Positions 10,631 through 23,300 are shown, counted from the stretch's first letter. The stretch: 64,000 nt of DNA from Effrenium voratum (GCA_963377175.1 CAUJNA010003749.1:1343890-1407889); one strand, 5' to 3'. Numbers and translations are program-made. The notes: a model not told the origin generated them from the letters alone.

Positions 10631-11067
10631 TCGCCGTATTTAGACACTTTGAGGGTACCTCTGTTTGGTGGTTTTAACGGGAAACCAGAAGAAAAACCAC
10701 CATGTTGGGGGTCCCCTAAAAAAGGCAGACACCCAAATGGCGTTCAATCAGGAGGCGAAGCTTGGATCTCCAAGCGTTGGCAGCTGACTAGAGAGACAAC
10801 CAGTCACCTCTTTCTGCCCACTCACCACACACACACACACACACACACACGCAGCTGTGCCCAGTCAGCAACCGGTAACACTGTTACTAACAGTAGGGGT
10901 GTGGGAAGACAACAGAGACAACCCCTTCCCTGTCCCTTTTGCCTGAGGTTCCAAATGACCAACCCTTTTCACCCTTCAGAAACCATCAACTCAAAGGGTA
11001 CCCAGGGACCTTGCGGATGAGCTCAGGCTCCCAATCTCGAGTTTTGGTCGATTTGAGCCTGCGGTCC

Positions 11068-11107
11068 CTGCGTGTGACAATCGAAGCGCACGGCAGGCCC
11101 TGCGGCC
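11068..11107 (-). CDS. glk: Weak candidate for a glucokinase linker exon
   Basis: 40 nt between GGGAG| and GCAG|. Its phases fit both the exon at 50795 (phase 1) and the exon at 9983 (phase 2), reading GPQGLPCASIVTR. The family's AVAGPV motif expected just here is absent; an alternative frame of the same stretch reads AAGPAVRF. It may be a diverged exon or chance. Confidence 0.35.
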
Positions 11108-12082
11108 CTCCCTCAAAAGCAGCTTCTCCACTCTCTGTGTCGGAAAATCGCACTTGTCATACCAACACGGCAACCTAACTCTTTGGCTCTTGCCCCCTGC
11201 GCAACAGTTCCCTATTTAGAAACACGGTGGGATAACACACCTTTTCCGAAAGGGTCAAAAGACAAAATTGCTAACCTAAAGCCAACGATATGTTTTGCCG
11301 CCGCGACTCTCCCTGATGCTAAGCATTTGCCAGGGCAAAGGTGAAACTGCAGCAGAGATTTTCCTCGCCGCTGGGAATTACAAGAAAGGGCCTTGCAGTT
11401 GAGGCGTCCATCAAACAGGATCTTGAGTCAAGGACACAAGAAACAAGGATCCAAACCAGCTTCATCAACCTAGGTCAACACCATTTCAAATGTTGCCTCA
11501 AGAAACAACCTAATCAAATGGAAGACGCCCTTCCCCACTCTTGACGAGTTCCTCACTTCCTGAGTGGATATTGGCAAGGCACAAGCTGCAAACTGTGCGT
11601 TTGGTACTTGAATGGCTTGCCCCAAAAATCACAAAACCAACTCAGGAAGTGCGAAACCATCCAAAAGAACGGCCATCCGCCCAATGCTTTCGCGCGCCGA
11701 GAGTTCTCTCGCACGGGCTCGACCGTGGACGGCCTGACAGGGGGTCTTACATCCACCTGCGCATCGCCCAAAACGCTCGAAATTTGATTGTACAAAGATG
11801 GTTACAAGCCAGCACCCCCCAATCACTGCTGATTGCACAGTACCTGGGACTCTTGGACATGGGAAGAAGCGGTTGCTGGGGGGCACTGGAAGTTGACGGA
11901 AGTTGTTTTATAGATGTTCCCTGGCTCAGCCTTGGTCCTTAACACGAGTCTACCTTCAGCCAACTCCAAGCCCAGCCTCACTCTCAACCAATCCTCAGAC
12001 AACCCTACCCCTCAGACCAACCAACCACAAGCGGGATGACATGAGTGGTCAAACGCACCAAACCGGGGTCCGGTAAGGGGGG
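11108..12082. other. No recognised feature
   Basis: Unique-looking sequence between the weak exon at 11068 and the transposon. I recognise no gene, repeat family or RNA here. Confidence 0.4.
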
Positions 12083-12090
12083 GTATGTAT

Positions 12091-12165
12091 AGAGAGCGGG
12101 CCGCCATGGGGCCTGTGTTTTTCCAGTGTAGTGCCTTTTGGGGCCTGTGTTTTTCCAGTGTAGTG
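12091..12165. repeat. Transposon left terminal inverted repeat and sub-terminal tandem repeat
   Basis: TIR at 12091-12125; GGGGCCTGTGTTTTTCCAG followed by TGTAGTGCCTTTT occurs twice with a ~31-bp period. Sub-terminal repeats of this kind often bind transposase (inference). Confidence 0.7.
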
Positions 12166-12369
12166 CCTTTAGTGGTGCAAACAGGATTTGTACTTATGTT
12201 GTGTTTTTCTTTGTTAGACCAAGGAGCCAGAACACACGGGCATGTCTTTGTGCAAGGCAGCTTTTTTTTGTAGACTTGTTTGCTGGACTGTTGCCAAATC
12301 AAATGCTATGTCACCCTAATTAGTGACAGAAAGAGATTGAAGATGCCCTAGGCTGAATCAAAACTGCTC

Positions 12370-15300
12370 TCACTTGGCGGACGGTTTCTTGTAGACGGAG
12401 GAGCACTGATAGGGCTTGGCCACACGCTTGCGCTCCTGCTGGCCGTGCTGGTTGATGTACATGGCCTTCTTGTTGCGGATCGCTTGGTTATGCATCTTGC
12501 AGTAGTAGAGCACCTTGAAGGCGTGCCGGAGAGGAGAGGATTCGTTCAGCACAAGTGCGTAGTTCCGAAACCACAAGAACACTTGCTCTGCCGCAGACGT
12601 GTTCACGTGCTTCAACCGCTTGGCCAACCGCGGCACATGCAGAGGGTTGCGCTTGCATGTCTTCTTGTGCCCAGTGGCATGGAAGCAGTCGATGGTCCAA
12701 TACTTCACCTGCTTGAATTCTTTCACCTCCAGGGCTTGCGGCATGAAGGCGCAGTTCCGATCCAGCACGAAGCAGTTAACCTTCTTGTACATGGGCAAGA
12801 TCTTCAACAGTGAGTCCTTCACAACTTCGTTGTTCTCTGGCTTGCTCATGCAGGAAACCGAAAGCACTTGCAAGTTCTTGGGGTCGACGATCATGAACCA
12901 CCCGTGCCCGTACGGCTTGCCCTTTCAATTCTTGCGGGGCTTGCCTTGGTGCGGCGCAACCTCAGAGCACTTCACATGGACTTTGGCATGTCCATCGCCA
13001 ACTAGCTCTGTGACAGAAGCTTTGTTTCGAGGGGGGAAGACTTTGGAGCGCAGGTGCTTGTCATACGCAGCCAAAGAGATCTCGGAGAGTTCGTTGCCGA
13101 TCTCAATGGGTTGGTTGATGCCAAGGGAAGACAACTCCTGCAATGCCGCCCAGTACATAATTGCATCTGCGTGAGCCTTCCGGAAGCGAGTGAAGTCCGT
13201 ATCATCCACGGTGCCGTAGACATTCTCGTACACATCCTGGATGGCTCTGGATGAAACAAATGCACGGAACTCAAGCTGGGTGTGGTACTGCAAGTACTCC
13301 AAGCTGAAGCCACGCTTCACGTTCACGAACAAGACCTTCTGAATGTCCTGCGGGTTGGCGGTGTTCAGTTTGCATCCATCGACATTGACAAAATTGGGGC
13401 CGTAGGTCTTCCTGCAACCCCAAGCTGTGCAGCGCATAGTCCGGACGATTGCATCAGATGGACCACTCATGGAATAGACGACCGCCTCGATGTCATGAGC
13501 TTTGGACAAAGCCTTGTGTCCACACGAGCAACTCTTCATGTGTGTGCTGTACACAGGCTTGGAGAGCGCGCCACCGGGAATATGAAAAGCAGGGCATAGG
13601 CTTGAGGCACCAGCGCACATGAAGGTCAGCTTGAAAACATGGTACATCGGACTCTTCATGAACTCCGCAAAGACATCCGCCGAGAGCATGCATGCCATCG
13701 TCGACTTTCTGCACCTTCCCGTTCGCGTTGATGACAGCGAAGAAATGGCTTCTTGTTGTGTCCAGCACGATAAACTTGCCTGGCTGCAGCTTGCTGTTTG
13801 TAGACACTAACTTCAAAGTGGCACCTAAGGGGGCCAACATCTCACATCCATCAGCCGCAGTGAACGGGCCATTCTTGTCGTAAGAAATGGGGCACCCAAG
13901 GCTGTGAAGAGAATTGCAAAGGCACACCTCCGAGTAGGTCTCGTTCGAAGCACCGCAGCCAGCAGGATGAAGCCAGGCCTCATCCATCTCCTCAGCTGCT
14001 TGGTCCATCTCTATGGATTCTTGGCTGCACAACAAGGAGCTTGCTGCTCTGCAGATGGTTGCTTCCTTTGGCTGAGCGTGGTCTGGGGCAACAGGTGAAG
14101 GTGACACGACTTTCTGCGGGGAAGAGTCCACGTCGATCACGCTGCCAGAAGACTGCATATTCAAGCTCCATGTCTTAGCTTTCTTGAAGACCCCCTCCTG
14201 CTCCATCTCAAACTTCTCCTTCTTGACCGACACTGCAGACTTCTCAAGGGCACGCTTCTGCTTGTCTTGCATTTGCTGAGTCACCGAAGGAACCGCCGCT
14301 GGCCTCCCTCCGAAAACTTGCTCCCGAATCCGATTGCGCTTGGCATCTTCCTCTTCATCCTCCTTGCTGCGACTCCTCTCTGCGAAGCGCTTGTGCATGA
14401 CCGCCTCCACCCACAGCTGCTCCTTCTTCACCTCCTCGACGAAGTCATCTGTGATCTCCTTGGTTCCACCCTTGTGAAGACCATATAGACGTTTGCCCTC
14501 CTCGGTGAGATATTCCGCGTTGATCTCCCACACACGCGGCACTGCCTCGGTGTTGATGCCCGCCTTCCTGTAGTAGACGTGAGTCTTCGTATTGAGCAAG
14601 ATGCAAGTTCTCTTGAAGACAGCATCCATGTGGGCGAGAGTGGCACTTTCCACAATGCTGGGGCGCATGAGCTTGAAGAAAGTCTCGAAGCTGACGGTGT
14701 TGGCATACGCAGGCTCCTCGGAAACACCATCATCATAGGTGTTATCTGCGACGGCACGAGGTTCGTTTTGAACCCATTTTGTCGCACCCCATCGAGCCCA
14801 ACACATGCTCTCATAGAGCCCGACATCCAGGAATGCCTTGAGCAACTTCATCGGGAGCATGTGCAAGGATGTGTCATCCAGGAAATCGCCCATGAGCACG
14901 GACCCCTGTTCGCCACGAAGAAAGTCGATCTCCGGCGTAGAGCGGATACAAGGCTGACCCGACAAGTTGAAGCGCGCCTTGTTGTGGCGCACCTGTGCCA
15001 TCAGGACGCTCCTACCCAACGGGCTCTTTCCCGCGCCCGCCTCCCCCAGCATGGTGAAGGCTGAGAGATCGAAGTCCCATATCTCCTCCATGATCTCCAA
15101 GAGCCAGGAATGGTAATACTTGGTCGTCAAGGGGATGGGCCAATCAAACTCCTTGCGGGCCAAAGCGCCATCCGAAGCCAAGTTCCGAAGAGCGCGGTCA
15201 ACCAAGGCCTGAGGCCATCCATGGATGGGAGAAGCTTTCCGGCGCAACTCGCTGCATTTCAGATGAGCTCCTGGGGCCATGTGCCAAAATGAAATCGAAC

Positions 15301-15905
15301 CCCGCATCCACTTCCTCATCTGTCTTGTCCTCGAGTGAGGAAACAGTCTTGGACTTCACGATGGCGTTGCTCGACAGCTCCGCGCACTTGAACTGCCGAC
15401 CACCCATGGTCTCAATGCAGTACTGCACGATCTTTCTGCCGAGCTTGGGCTCCTGCATCCAGATGGCGCGCTTGGCAACTCCGAAGCCGAGCTTCATGAA
15501 GAGAGGGGCCTTGCATTTCTGGGGGAAGATGAAGTGCTTCCAAATGGTATAAGATCCATCCAATGCTTTCAGGATGACCATCTGGAGTTTTACATCCTTG
15601 CCCACTTTCTTCTGCAAGCCGAAGGGTGCAGAAATAAGGTCCAGATCTTCATTTTCAATGGCTCGCTTGTACTCGCGCTCCAACACGGTAAAGTCAATCT
15701 CCTTGCGGTAGTTGAAGATGACATCGAAGAGGTGCACGCTCGCGTTGTCTGTGTGGAGCAAGTCCGCACAGGGGAAGTTGACCGGGTTGAAAGAGCCAGG
15801 CGGTTGCTCTGGCAAGGTAATAGGACTGGTGGAGTTCCTGCAAACCATGCCATCGAGCACCTCCCTGAGATGGTCCACGGTCATATCCTCCGCCTCGAGA
15901 GCCAT
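12370..15905 (-). pseudogene. Transposon protein: SF3-like ATPase joined to CxC/KDZ-like DDE transposase (frame-broken)
   Basis: One coding region of ~1,180 codons in four open pieces: 15905-15198, 15319-13493, 13698-12925 and 12894-12370. Starting Met is at 15905. An N-terminal ~210-residue region is unrecognised. A P-loop GEAGAGKS, a Walker-B-like SVLMGDFLDD and a following AVADN resemble superfamily 3 helicase motifs A, B and C. A Lys/Glu-rich linker follows. Then come paired cysteines (CSCG; RCTAWGC) of a zinc cluster, and an RNase H-like core with IVDP, FVLDRN, IDCFHATGHKKTCKRN and VNTSAAEQ (candidate D, D, E), like KDZ transposases. Breaks: a frameshift near 15271-15276 (run of four C on this strand), a second near 13685-13696, and an in-frame TGA at 12925-12927. 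High codon conservation around the breaks suggests recent loss or assembly error. Confidence 0.8.
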
Positions 15906-15927
15906 GACTACTTGAAAGAAGAGGGAA

Positions 15928-16255
15928 TGAGCTGAGACTTACTTGAGCAGGCTACCAGAAGAGGGAAAAGTAGATGCAGATCCAGACGCAGCATGGAGCA
16001 AGAAGTGCAACAGAGGAAAACACTCCGGGAAACCCAAAAATCCAAAAAAACAAAAACACAAAAAACAATCCTGAGAGGGAAATGACAGGAGGTGGCTTGC
16101 CTGAGCTTTTGTCTGCCAGATTGTTTTTTTTGGTTTTTTTGTTTTTTTGGTTTTTTGTTTTTTTTTTTTTTTTTGGTTTTTTGGGTTTCCTCGAAGAAAG
16201 CCCCAAACAACAGTCATGAGGGGGAAATAAAAGGAGGTGACTTACCTGAGCTTGT
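15928..16255. repeat. Three donor-like repeats upstream of the transposon protein
   Basis: On the minus strand three imperfect copies of AGCTCAGGTAAGTCACCTCC occur: near 16235-16255 (best), 16080-16107 and 15928-15955. Between them lie T/A-rich runs (16120-16185). They could be 5' splice sites of 5'-UTR introns or protein-binding repeats. Confidence 0.45.
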
Positions 16256-16333
16256 CTGTTTTTTTCGGTTTTCCACGATTTGTTTTGTTGTTGTTTGTGT
16301 TTTTTTCTGTTTTTTAATGATTTTACTGTACTT

Positions 16334-16364
16334 CAAAAACGCAGGCCCCATGGCGGCCCCTTCT
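16334..16364. repeat. Transposon right terminal inverted repeat
   Basis: CAAAAACGCAGGCCCCATGG then CGGCCCCTTCT is the inverted partner of 12091-12125. Confidence 0.75.
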
Positions 16365-16392
16365 GTATGTATATATGTATATATATATATAT

Positions 16393-16507
16393 ACTCGGTT
16401 GCGAAATCTGCTCCCCTGCTAAAAGTGAATAACTTTTAGTGGTTTAGTGGAAAACCCATTAGTTGGCAATAAGTGGTATTCCTAACAGCCAAGCAAAATG
16501 CACCAAA
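16393..16507. repeat. Family B element
   Basis: CCCCTGCTAAAAGTGAATAA and CTTTTAGTGGTTTAGTGG, then CCATTAGTTGGCAATAAG and AAGCAAAATGCACCAAAG. It matches 4811-4917 over its length. Confidence 0.75.
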
Positions 16508-16936
16508 GTACATATATATATATATATATTGAATACACCCAAAATCCAAAAATTAAACCAGGCGGTAGTGGCCCTTGGAGCTTTTAGGCTCTCACCTGAG
16601 CCAAGGGATTTTGTCCTTTCGGGAGAGCTAGAAAAAGGGAACTCAGCAAACAAGGTCGAGTTCCGACAAAACCTCAGATGCCCAGTGGCCATGGGGGAAA
16701 AAATCAGGGCGTCTTTCTTTAGTTGGTTGAGATTAAAGGAATCGGAACCCTTCCCCCCAACAAAAAAGGGCGCCGCTGGACAACTGAGAGGCCGTTTCCG
16801 CTGGAGGCTTCGAAGGGGAAACAAAAATCAATACGAAGCCGCATCCAAAAAGGGCCGGTGATGTTGACCCAGAATCAACCATCCAGTTTATTCATGGTGG
16901 AATTTTGGCCCCTCCAGTGGGAACTGATTCCCAAAC

Positions 16937-17142
16937 GCAGAGGGTCCAAGTACCTCCTGAGGATGTCTTCCTCAGTTGTTCAGTGACCCTGGGAAAAAAA
17001 GGGAACCCTTTTTTGGGGAAGACCATTTTAGTGGGGCAGCCACCAAAAAAAAAGGAAAATGGGAGCCACTGAACAACTGAGCTTCTGGGGGGTAAAAAGC
17101 GGTCTGAGTACCTCCATAGGTACCAAGGGACCCTCTGGAAGG
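16937..17142. repeat. Family C element split by an insertion
   Basis: Left half at 16937-16980 (GCAGAGGGTCCAAGTACCTC), right half at 17080-17142 (CTTCTGGGGGGTAAAAAGCG ... GGGACCCTCTGG). About 100 bp of unrelated sequence separate them. Confidence 0.6.
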
Positions 17143-17261
17143 GTAACACACACCCCGCCCACAGAACCACCGAATAAAAAAAAAAAGAAGAAAAAAAAGG
17201 AAAAAAAGGGAAAAACAACGGGGGGAACAAAACGGCCCGCACCCATTTTTCCCCTGCCTCG

Positions 17262-17345
17262 TCAACCTCGGGCCTCCAGCGCCGCCAGGCGCTTGCCGAG
17301 GTCCTCCAACTTCTTCTGCTGAAAACGGACCAGCTGGCCTTGCTC
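17262..17345 (-). CDS. Channel gene terminal exon (coiled coil, stop)
   Basis: 84 nt from acceptor GGCAG|GAG to TGA at 17262-17264. It encodes QLVRFQQKKLEDLGKRLAAL and a short ARG tail. Heptad-like leucines suggest a C-terminal coiled coil, possibly for subunit assembly. Confidence 0.75.
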   Translation of the reverse strand, partial: EQGQLVRFQQKKLEDLGKRLAALEARG

Positions 17346-20300
17346 CTGCCGACGCCCCCTTTTGGCTCTTGCCCCCAGGTCCCCGAACTCGGAGTTGTTG
17401 TTTTTTTTTGTTGGGTCGCCCTACCAGGATTAGGTTGATTTATAGACCTGAGAAATGTGCTTACAGGATACGGAACATAAAAAAGGCTAAGACCTTTCTT
17501 GCAAGCTAGTGAGGGAGTCACACACCTGCTCCTGACAGGCTACGACCTTTCTTGCAAGCTAGTGAGGGAGTCACACAAACCATCCTTGTGGCTTCCTTGA
17601 AGGGCTCACCGCGTTCATGCAACCCATCTCGATTCAGTGAGAACCAGCCTTTGCTGGGCTCAGATCCCCCGCTAAAAGTTTAACTTTTAGTGGGTTGAAT
17701 GGAAACCCCCCACTGAACACTAAACGGCTAAACGGCTAAGGAGATGGCTGGGAGCAACCCAGCTACATTGATTCCGCCCAAATTCCACGGAGGGTCTGCC
17801 AACATTTCAGCAGGAGGTACTTGGACTCTTGTGGGAGAAACACCGAAGGCCAAAAGGGGTCGAATTCCCCAAAAAGAACCACAACACCCTCACAGAAAAA
17901 GGGGAAATCTGTGGGAAAACTCACTAAAATTTTGAAAGGGGGGTCCCCTAAAAGAAAAGAAGGACACACCCCGCGTGGACGCCCAAAAGAAAAAAGAAAT
18001 CCCACGGTTCAAACAACATCCTCGACTCGACCGCTCGACTCGACTCGACTCGACCGCTCGCTCTCTCGCTCTCTCGCTCGAGATCTCGCTCCTGTAGCAG
18101 CTTCAGAACGACCACCTGGCGGAGGAAAACATACCAAAAACAGAGGTAGAAATAAAAACCGAACGCCCGCGGGGGAGGGGGGGGGGGGATTTTTGGCTCC
18201 TTTTGGTCCTAAATGGGTGTCCTAAAGTCACTCCTCTGTTTTTGAACCTCTGTTTTTGAACTCTGAACTCCTTTGAACAGCCCGCGAAGAGCGTGGTTTT
18301 TGAACTCCTTTGAGTCCTGAATGGGTATCCTAAAGTCACTGAATGGCAACCAATGTTGCAAGGTGGTGTTTTGCTCCAAAGTGAGTCCGAAAAATGGGTC
18401 TCTCTTCTCTTTTGGGGGGGGGGGGGGGAAAAAACAGGGTTCAACCAATAAAAAACATGTTAAACCGGCGCGATGAACCGGTTTTGCGCCTAGTCCTACA
18501 TTTGGGTCTGTCTTTTTGCTTGGAAGCTCAGTTAATTGCCCATCTCATTGACGCTCGCTTTCCCTCAGCTGAGGGATTGCGGACTACTAACCAACAATGA
18601 GGGGTAGTCTTGGTTGACGTAAGGGGAGCAAAAAAGAAAAAACACATTTTAGCAGTTCAGTGGTGGGATTTCAACCACTCAACCACATGCAAAATGTAAA
18701 ATGCTTCCCAACCACAACCATGTTTGGGTCAAGCAGGGTTCAACCAAAACAGGTCTTGCTCTGTGTCTTATAGATGGGTTCAACTCTATGACTAAAACTA
18801 TTGTATCATCTAGTGGGCAAAGGATGTGTGAGATGACCAAGATTTGCCCGTGTCTTTTGGGCATATTCGTCTCTTTTCGCATACTTGTGGGGAGAAGGTG
18901 TGATTTGAACCACAAAAGTTGGGGCTAGCCTGAAAACAAGAACTCCTGGGGGGGCGACTGGGACAATCCCGAGGCCAGGCAAACAACGCCCACCAAACCC
19001 AAAGTAGACCAAACAGAAACAAAACGCAAACCAAGCAAAAAAGCAATCCTTCAGCGAGAGTTGTCGTGCGCGCCTTTTGCGGTTTCGGCAAACATCTGCC
19101 GAGAGCCGTTTAGTTTCGTACGCCTGGAAGTCTGTGTCGTCCATGGGGTGGAACTGGGCTTTGTGATCTCGGCCCGCGCTGCCGCCCTGGCTGGTCCAGT
19201 TCACCTCACAGGACGCAGGCTCGGCATCTCGGGATCTCGGGATCCGGCGCGGGAGTCTCACGAAAATTGGGGGCCAGACGATTTTGGCTTTGCTGTGGGT
19301 CTCCCTTTGAACAATCAAACAAAAACTTTTGACAACACCCTTGTGTCCACCCTAAAGATCACCGCAAGAAGATCCACTTTCTTTTTGGCCCAAGCCACCT
19401 GGCGGCTCCTGGCAAGTTTCCGCAAACAATCTCTGTGGGAAGGTAGGTTAGTGCTCGTAGTCCTGGAAAACAAACCAAGGGCCATCTCCAAGACTACTTT
19501 ACGAGGGCCATCTGGTGCACGCTGAACAAAATACTTTCGGATTCTATTTCATGTCTCTAGATGGACTGCCCCGCAAATAAGGAAACCGCCTACAAACAAT
19601 CCTTAAGAGGAACCTTGTTTTGGAGTACCCTCTTCTCGGGAGCTCCGCTATCAAATCTCGGCCCTGTTTGGACGAACATCGTCTTCCAGACTCCAGTCAG
19701 GTTTCATGTGAGCAGCAAAGGTCACTTTCAGTTCTAAGATGCTTCTAAAGTGGCCGTAACAGGGATCCTTACATAATACACCTGAACTTTGCCTTCTAAA
19801 TGGTGGCTTCCCTTTATTTTGGTGACAAAAACCATGTGTAAATTGGGCAACATGTACTTTTAAGGAGCCTTGCGTAAATTACCGCCAAAACCCCCGTGAA
19901 GCCAGGTAGAACCACCAAACATGGCAAGACTTGAGACCGTCGACCTGGAGCCTCAAACCACCCGATGAAACTCGGCACCCCAAGTCCGTGCAGCTTTGAG
20001 GGTTTTATGGGCTCTTGAGTAAACCAAAGGAGTCCCGCAAATCACAGGGCTTGCCCCGGAAAAAAGAAAGAAAGAGAGAGCGTGTTGAGTCGTATCCCCA
20101 GGCAACACATAGGGCCCCTTCCATGCATTCTGTCCAACTACCAACACAAATCCGAAGGCGAACCAGTGAGACCCAGTGGCCGTTTTTGGGTTGTCCTCTC
20201 TTTGGGCCCTGACCACAAAATGTTCACCGCGCCTGGAAGACGTTGGTTGCGACCTGCTTGCCGTCAAAGCGCACAGCCTGCTCCTCGCAGGGTCAAAATT

Positions 20301-23300
20301 TGAGCTCCTCCCGCTCCAAAACGCCCTCAAATTGACTTGGGTCAAAATTAAACCACCAGGAATTGGATGCCAGGTTTTAGTCCCGGGTTCCATTGACAAC
20401 CCATTTTGGGTACCCATTGTCCCACAGCCACTTCGGTCTTGCTTTAGGTTTCCCTAGAGGTGTGTTGACCCATCGCTTTAAGTAGAACTTTCAGTGGCAC
20501 ACGGCAAAAATAAGTATGCGCCAAAATAGGGGGACCCCAAACATATTGTCACCACAAAAATGCGACCCTCAACAAAAAGATGAGCCACCCATGTCGCCAA
20601 TCGCTAAAAAAGCGAAGGGGTTCCCTTTACAGGCTCGAGCGGCGGGTTTTTCGGGCTTGTCGGGCCCAACAAAGAACATCTACTGGGTTCGGATATTTCG
20701 GATTGAATTATAATACTTCACCAGCCTGAACACCATTTGGGGTGAGGTCGTGTGAGGTCGTTATAATTCACCCGGTTAGAAAAAAAACAGCAAAAACCAA
20801 GATACGTCACCTTGGCTTGGCCCCTACTTGGCGGTGCTTAACGCCACTTAGGGAAAATCTAGTTCCCTGTCCCGTGCACGAGCTCCCCCAAAAGAAAAAT
20901 ATCACTATGATCTCTAAACCAGGTAGAACCATCTCGAATGAATGGAAGGCTTCTTGGCCCCAACATTTGGGAGGGGTTCCCTAACTTGGTTGCTGTTGAC
21001 CCCTCTGCACAAAGTTTAACGTTTTGCGGGCTTCCCATTCAAGCCCCTTGATTTCAACCCAAATGTCAAAGTCTAAAGGTCCAGCCCAATAACAATCAAG
21101 CTACCTACCCCTTCTCCCCCTAACATGGCATCTGCCGGTCCCAAAAGGAAATTGATCTTCCAGGTACCCTCCAGGTGCCATGGTGACAGGAAGCGTAACT
21201 CGCCATCCTGGTTGCCAAAGGTGTCTGTGGGCACCGTCCAGTAGGCCATACCGTCCATGCCAGAGATCTGCAATTCCAGGCGCCCCTGTGGCAAAGCCTC
21301 CATCTCCTCGATTCAAGAAATGTCCAAAGTTGAGCGGCCCCAAAACCCATGGGCTCTCTCTGTGTGTGTGTGGGTGTGTCATGTCTCTTCTGGGTACTGT
21401 TATTTCCTCTTCTTTTCTTTTGGCGTGTGTGTGTGTGTCATGTTTCTTCTGGGTATTTTTATTTATAGTTTGTTCTTTTCTCTTGGCGGGGGTGGTTAGA
21501 AGGGAACTAAAAGAAACCACCCTGTTCCAGGTTTTGAGACACACCTCATTGACTCTGTCTAGGATGGATGCTCCTGTCTCAGGGCACTGCAATCCAGATT
21601 CATGCATCGCATGGGGACAAAACTACGTCATCAGCTGCATTTGGGGTGGATTGTTTAAATCAACCGGGAACCAAAAAAGACGCCGATGCTATTTCCGGGG
21701 GGTTCCCTATTTTAAGACATACCCAGCCAAGATTTGTGTGACCCGACATGTCTGCCAACAAAATGTAAAATGGACCTGGAACTCCAGGAGTCAATTTCAA
21801 TACCCCACATTCTTACTTCGTGCCACGAAAAACAACAACTCAAATATGTTCCAGTCAAACAGCCATTTCTCTTTAAAGAAACACAAGCTGGCCAAATCGA
21901 AAATAAACCCAGCAGTTGTTCCCTTCGGAATTGTGGCCTAACAAAAAGCAGCCTGAACTGTTGGTTTACTATGGTCCAAATCTGAACAGCATGTCCAGAC
22001 ACTCAAGTGAGCAAGTTTTTCCAGAGCGAGTTTTTTTCCGTGGGTTGGGGTTTCAACTCGGGGCCACCCATAAATTGGCCGATAGTTTTTCTTGGGCTTC
22101 CCTTTTGACACCCCCAACGTATCTTGTTCCCTCCCGAGAAGAGAGAGAGATCCTGAGAAGTCTTTGTTGGGCTTCCTTTTAACACGTCCACATGTGAGTC
22201 ACAATCAAAACCCATTATCAAAATGATCTACTCAGAACCTAGTAAAGAACTAAGAAGGCACCGCAACTATTTCTGGCTGGGACTGCCTCTTACTGACCTT
22301 CATCTACCCGAATCGGTTTTGATTGTGGCTCATGTCAAAAACCTCCCAAAACCTCCCAAGCAGAAGCGATCCCGGGGATTTGAATTTCGGGGAGTCCTCT
22401 GACTCCATCATCGCTTTGGACGGGGCCCAGGCGACGTGGACTTGCACCTTGCCGGCTGGGCCCTTCTCGTCCCAGAGCTGCACCTGAAGCGCGCTCTCCA
22501 CCTCCTTTTCCTTCCTCGGTGCAGGTTTGGAGGGTTGGGCTTGGGCTTGGCGAGGGTTGGGGTGGGTCAGGCTTGGGATTGGGCAGGCTTGGGCTTGGGG
22601 TTGGCGAGGGTTGGGGTGGGTCAGGCTTGGGGTTGGGGAGGCTTGGGCTTGGGGAGGGTTGGGAAGGGTTTGTTGGGGAGGTGGTGAGGGTTGGGGATGG
22701 GGGGTTGGGGTTTGGGGAAGGGGGGGGATTGGAATTGGTGCTGAATTGTTAGGGGAAAGTTTGGAACTAAAAGGCTAATTCCGCCCAAGCAGGGCTTAAA
22801 TCAACAAAAACAAGGAGACTCATTGCCTTAAAAAAAACCTTACATCAACGAAAGACTCATTACCCTCAACCAAAACATCAAAAAGACTAATTGCCCTCAA
22901 CAAAAAGACAAAAACAACTTCAACCCAAAAACAACTAACCCTCAAACAAACCCATGGCTTCCCTTTAAACCAACCTCCCCCCCTCCCCCACCCCAGGAGA
23001 AAAATATATATCAAAAGCACCTCCCCCCCCCACCCCAGGAAAAAAAACAACTCAAAAAACACCTCCCCCCCTCCCCCACCCCAGGACAGAAAAAACAACT
23101 CAAAAACACCTCCCCCCCTCCCCCACCCCAGGAAAAAAGACAAAAACAAACTCAAAAACACCTCCCCCCCTCCCCCACCCCAGGAAAAAAAACAAAAAAC
23201 TCAATATTCATCTCCCGCCCTCCCCCACCCCAGGAAAAAAAACTGACATACCCACCTGTCGCGAGGATGTGTGTCTGCCAGGCTGCTGGATGGGAATGGG

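Larger units (their letters stand above)
12083..16372 (-). mobile_element. DNA transposon, KDZ-like, with SF3-like ATPase; TIRs and 8-bp TSD
   Basis: The element body is 12091-16364 (about 4.27 kb). Left end AGAGAGCGGGCCGCCATGG then GGCCTGTGTTTTT. The right end, reverse-complemented, reads AGAAGGGGCCGCCATGG then GGCCTGCGTTTTT: an imperfect terminal inverted repeat of ~33 bp. Both are flanked by GTATGTAT (12083-12090 and 16365-16372), an 8-bp target duplication as known for KDZ-type elements. The right copy runs into a TA microsatellite, so the duplication is suggestive, not proof. The single coding region (15905-12370) is broken in three places. Inside the left end is a 31-bp tandem repeat (12109-12165). 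The right non-coding part holds three donor-like repeats (15928-16255). Confidence 0.8.

Noticed and set aside
12370..15905. Endogenous viral replication gene (SF3 helicase)
   Set aside because: SF3-like motifs alone would allow it, but the attached KDZ-like transposase, TIRs and 8-bp duplication fit a DNA transposon better.
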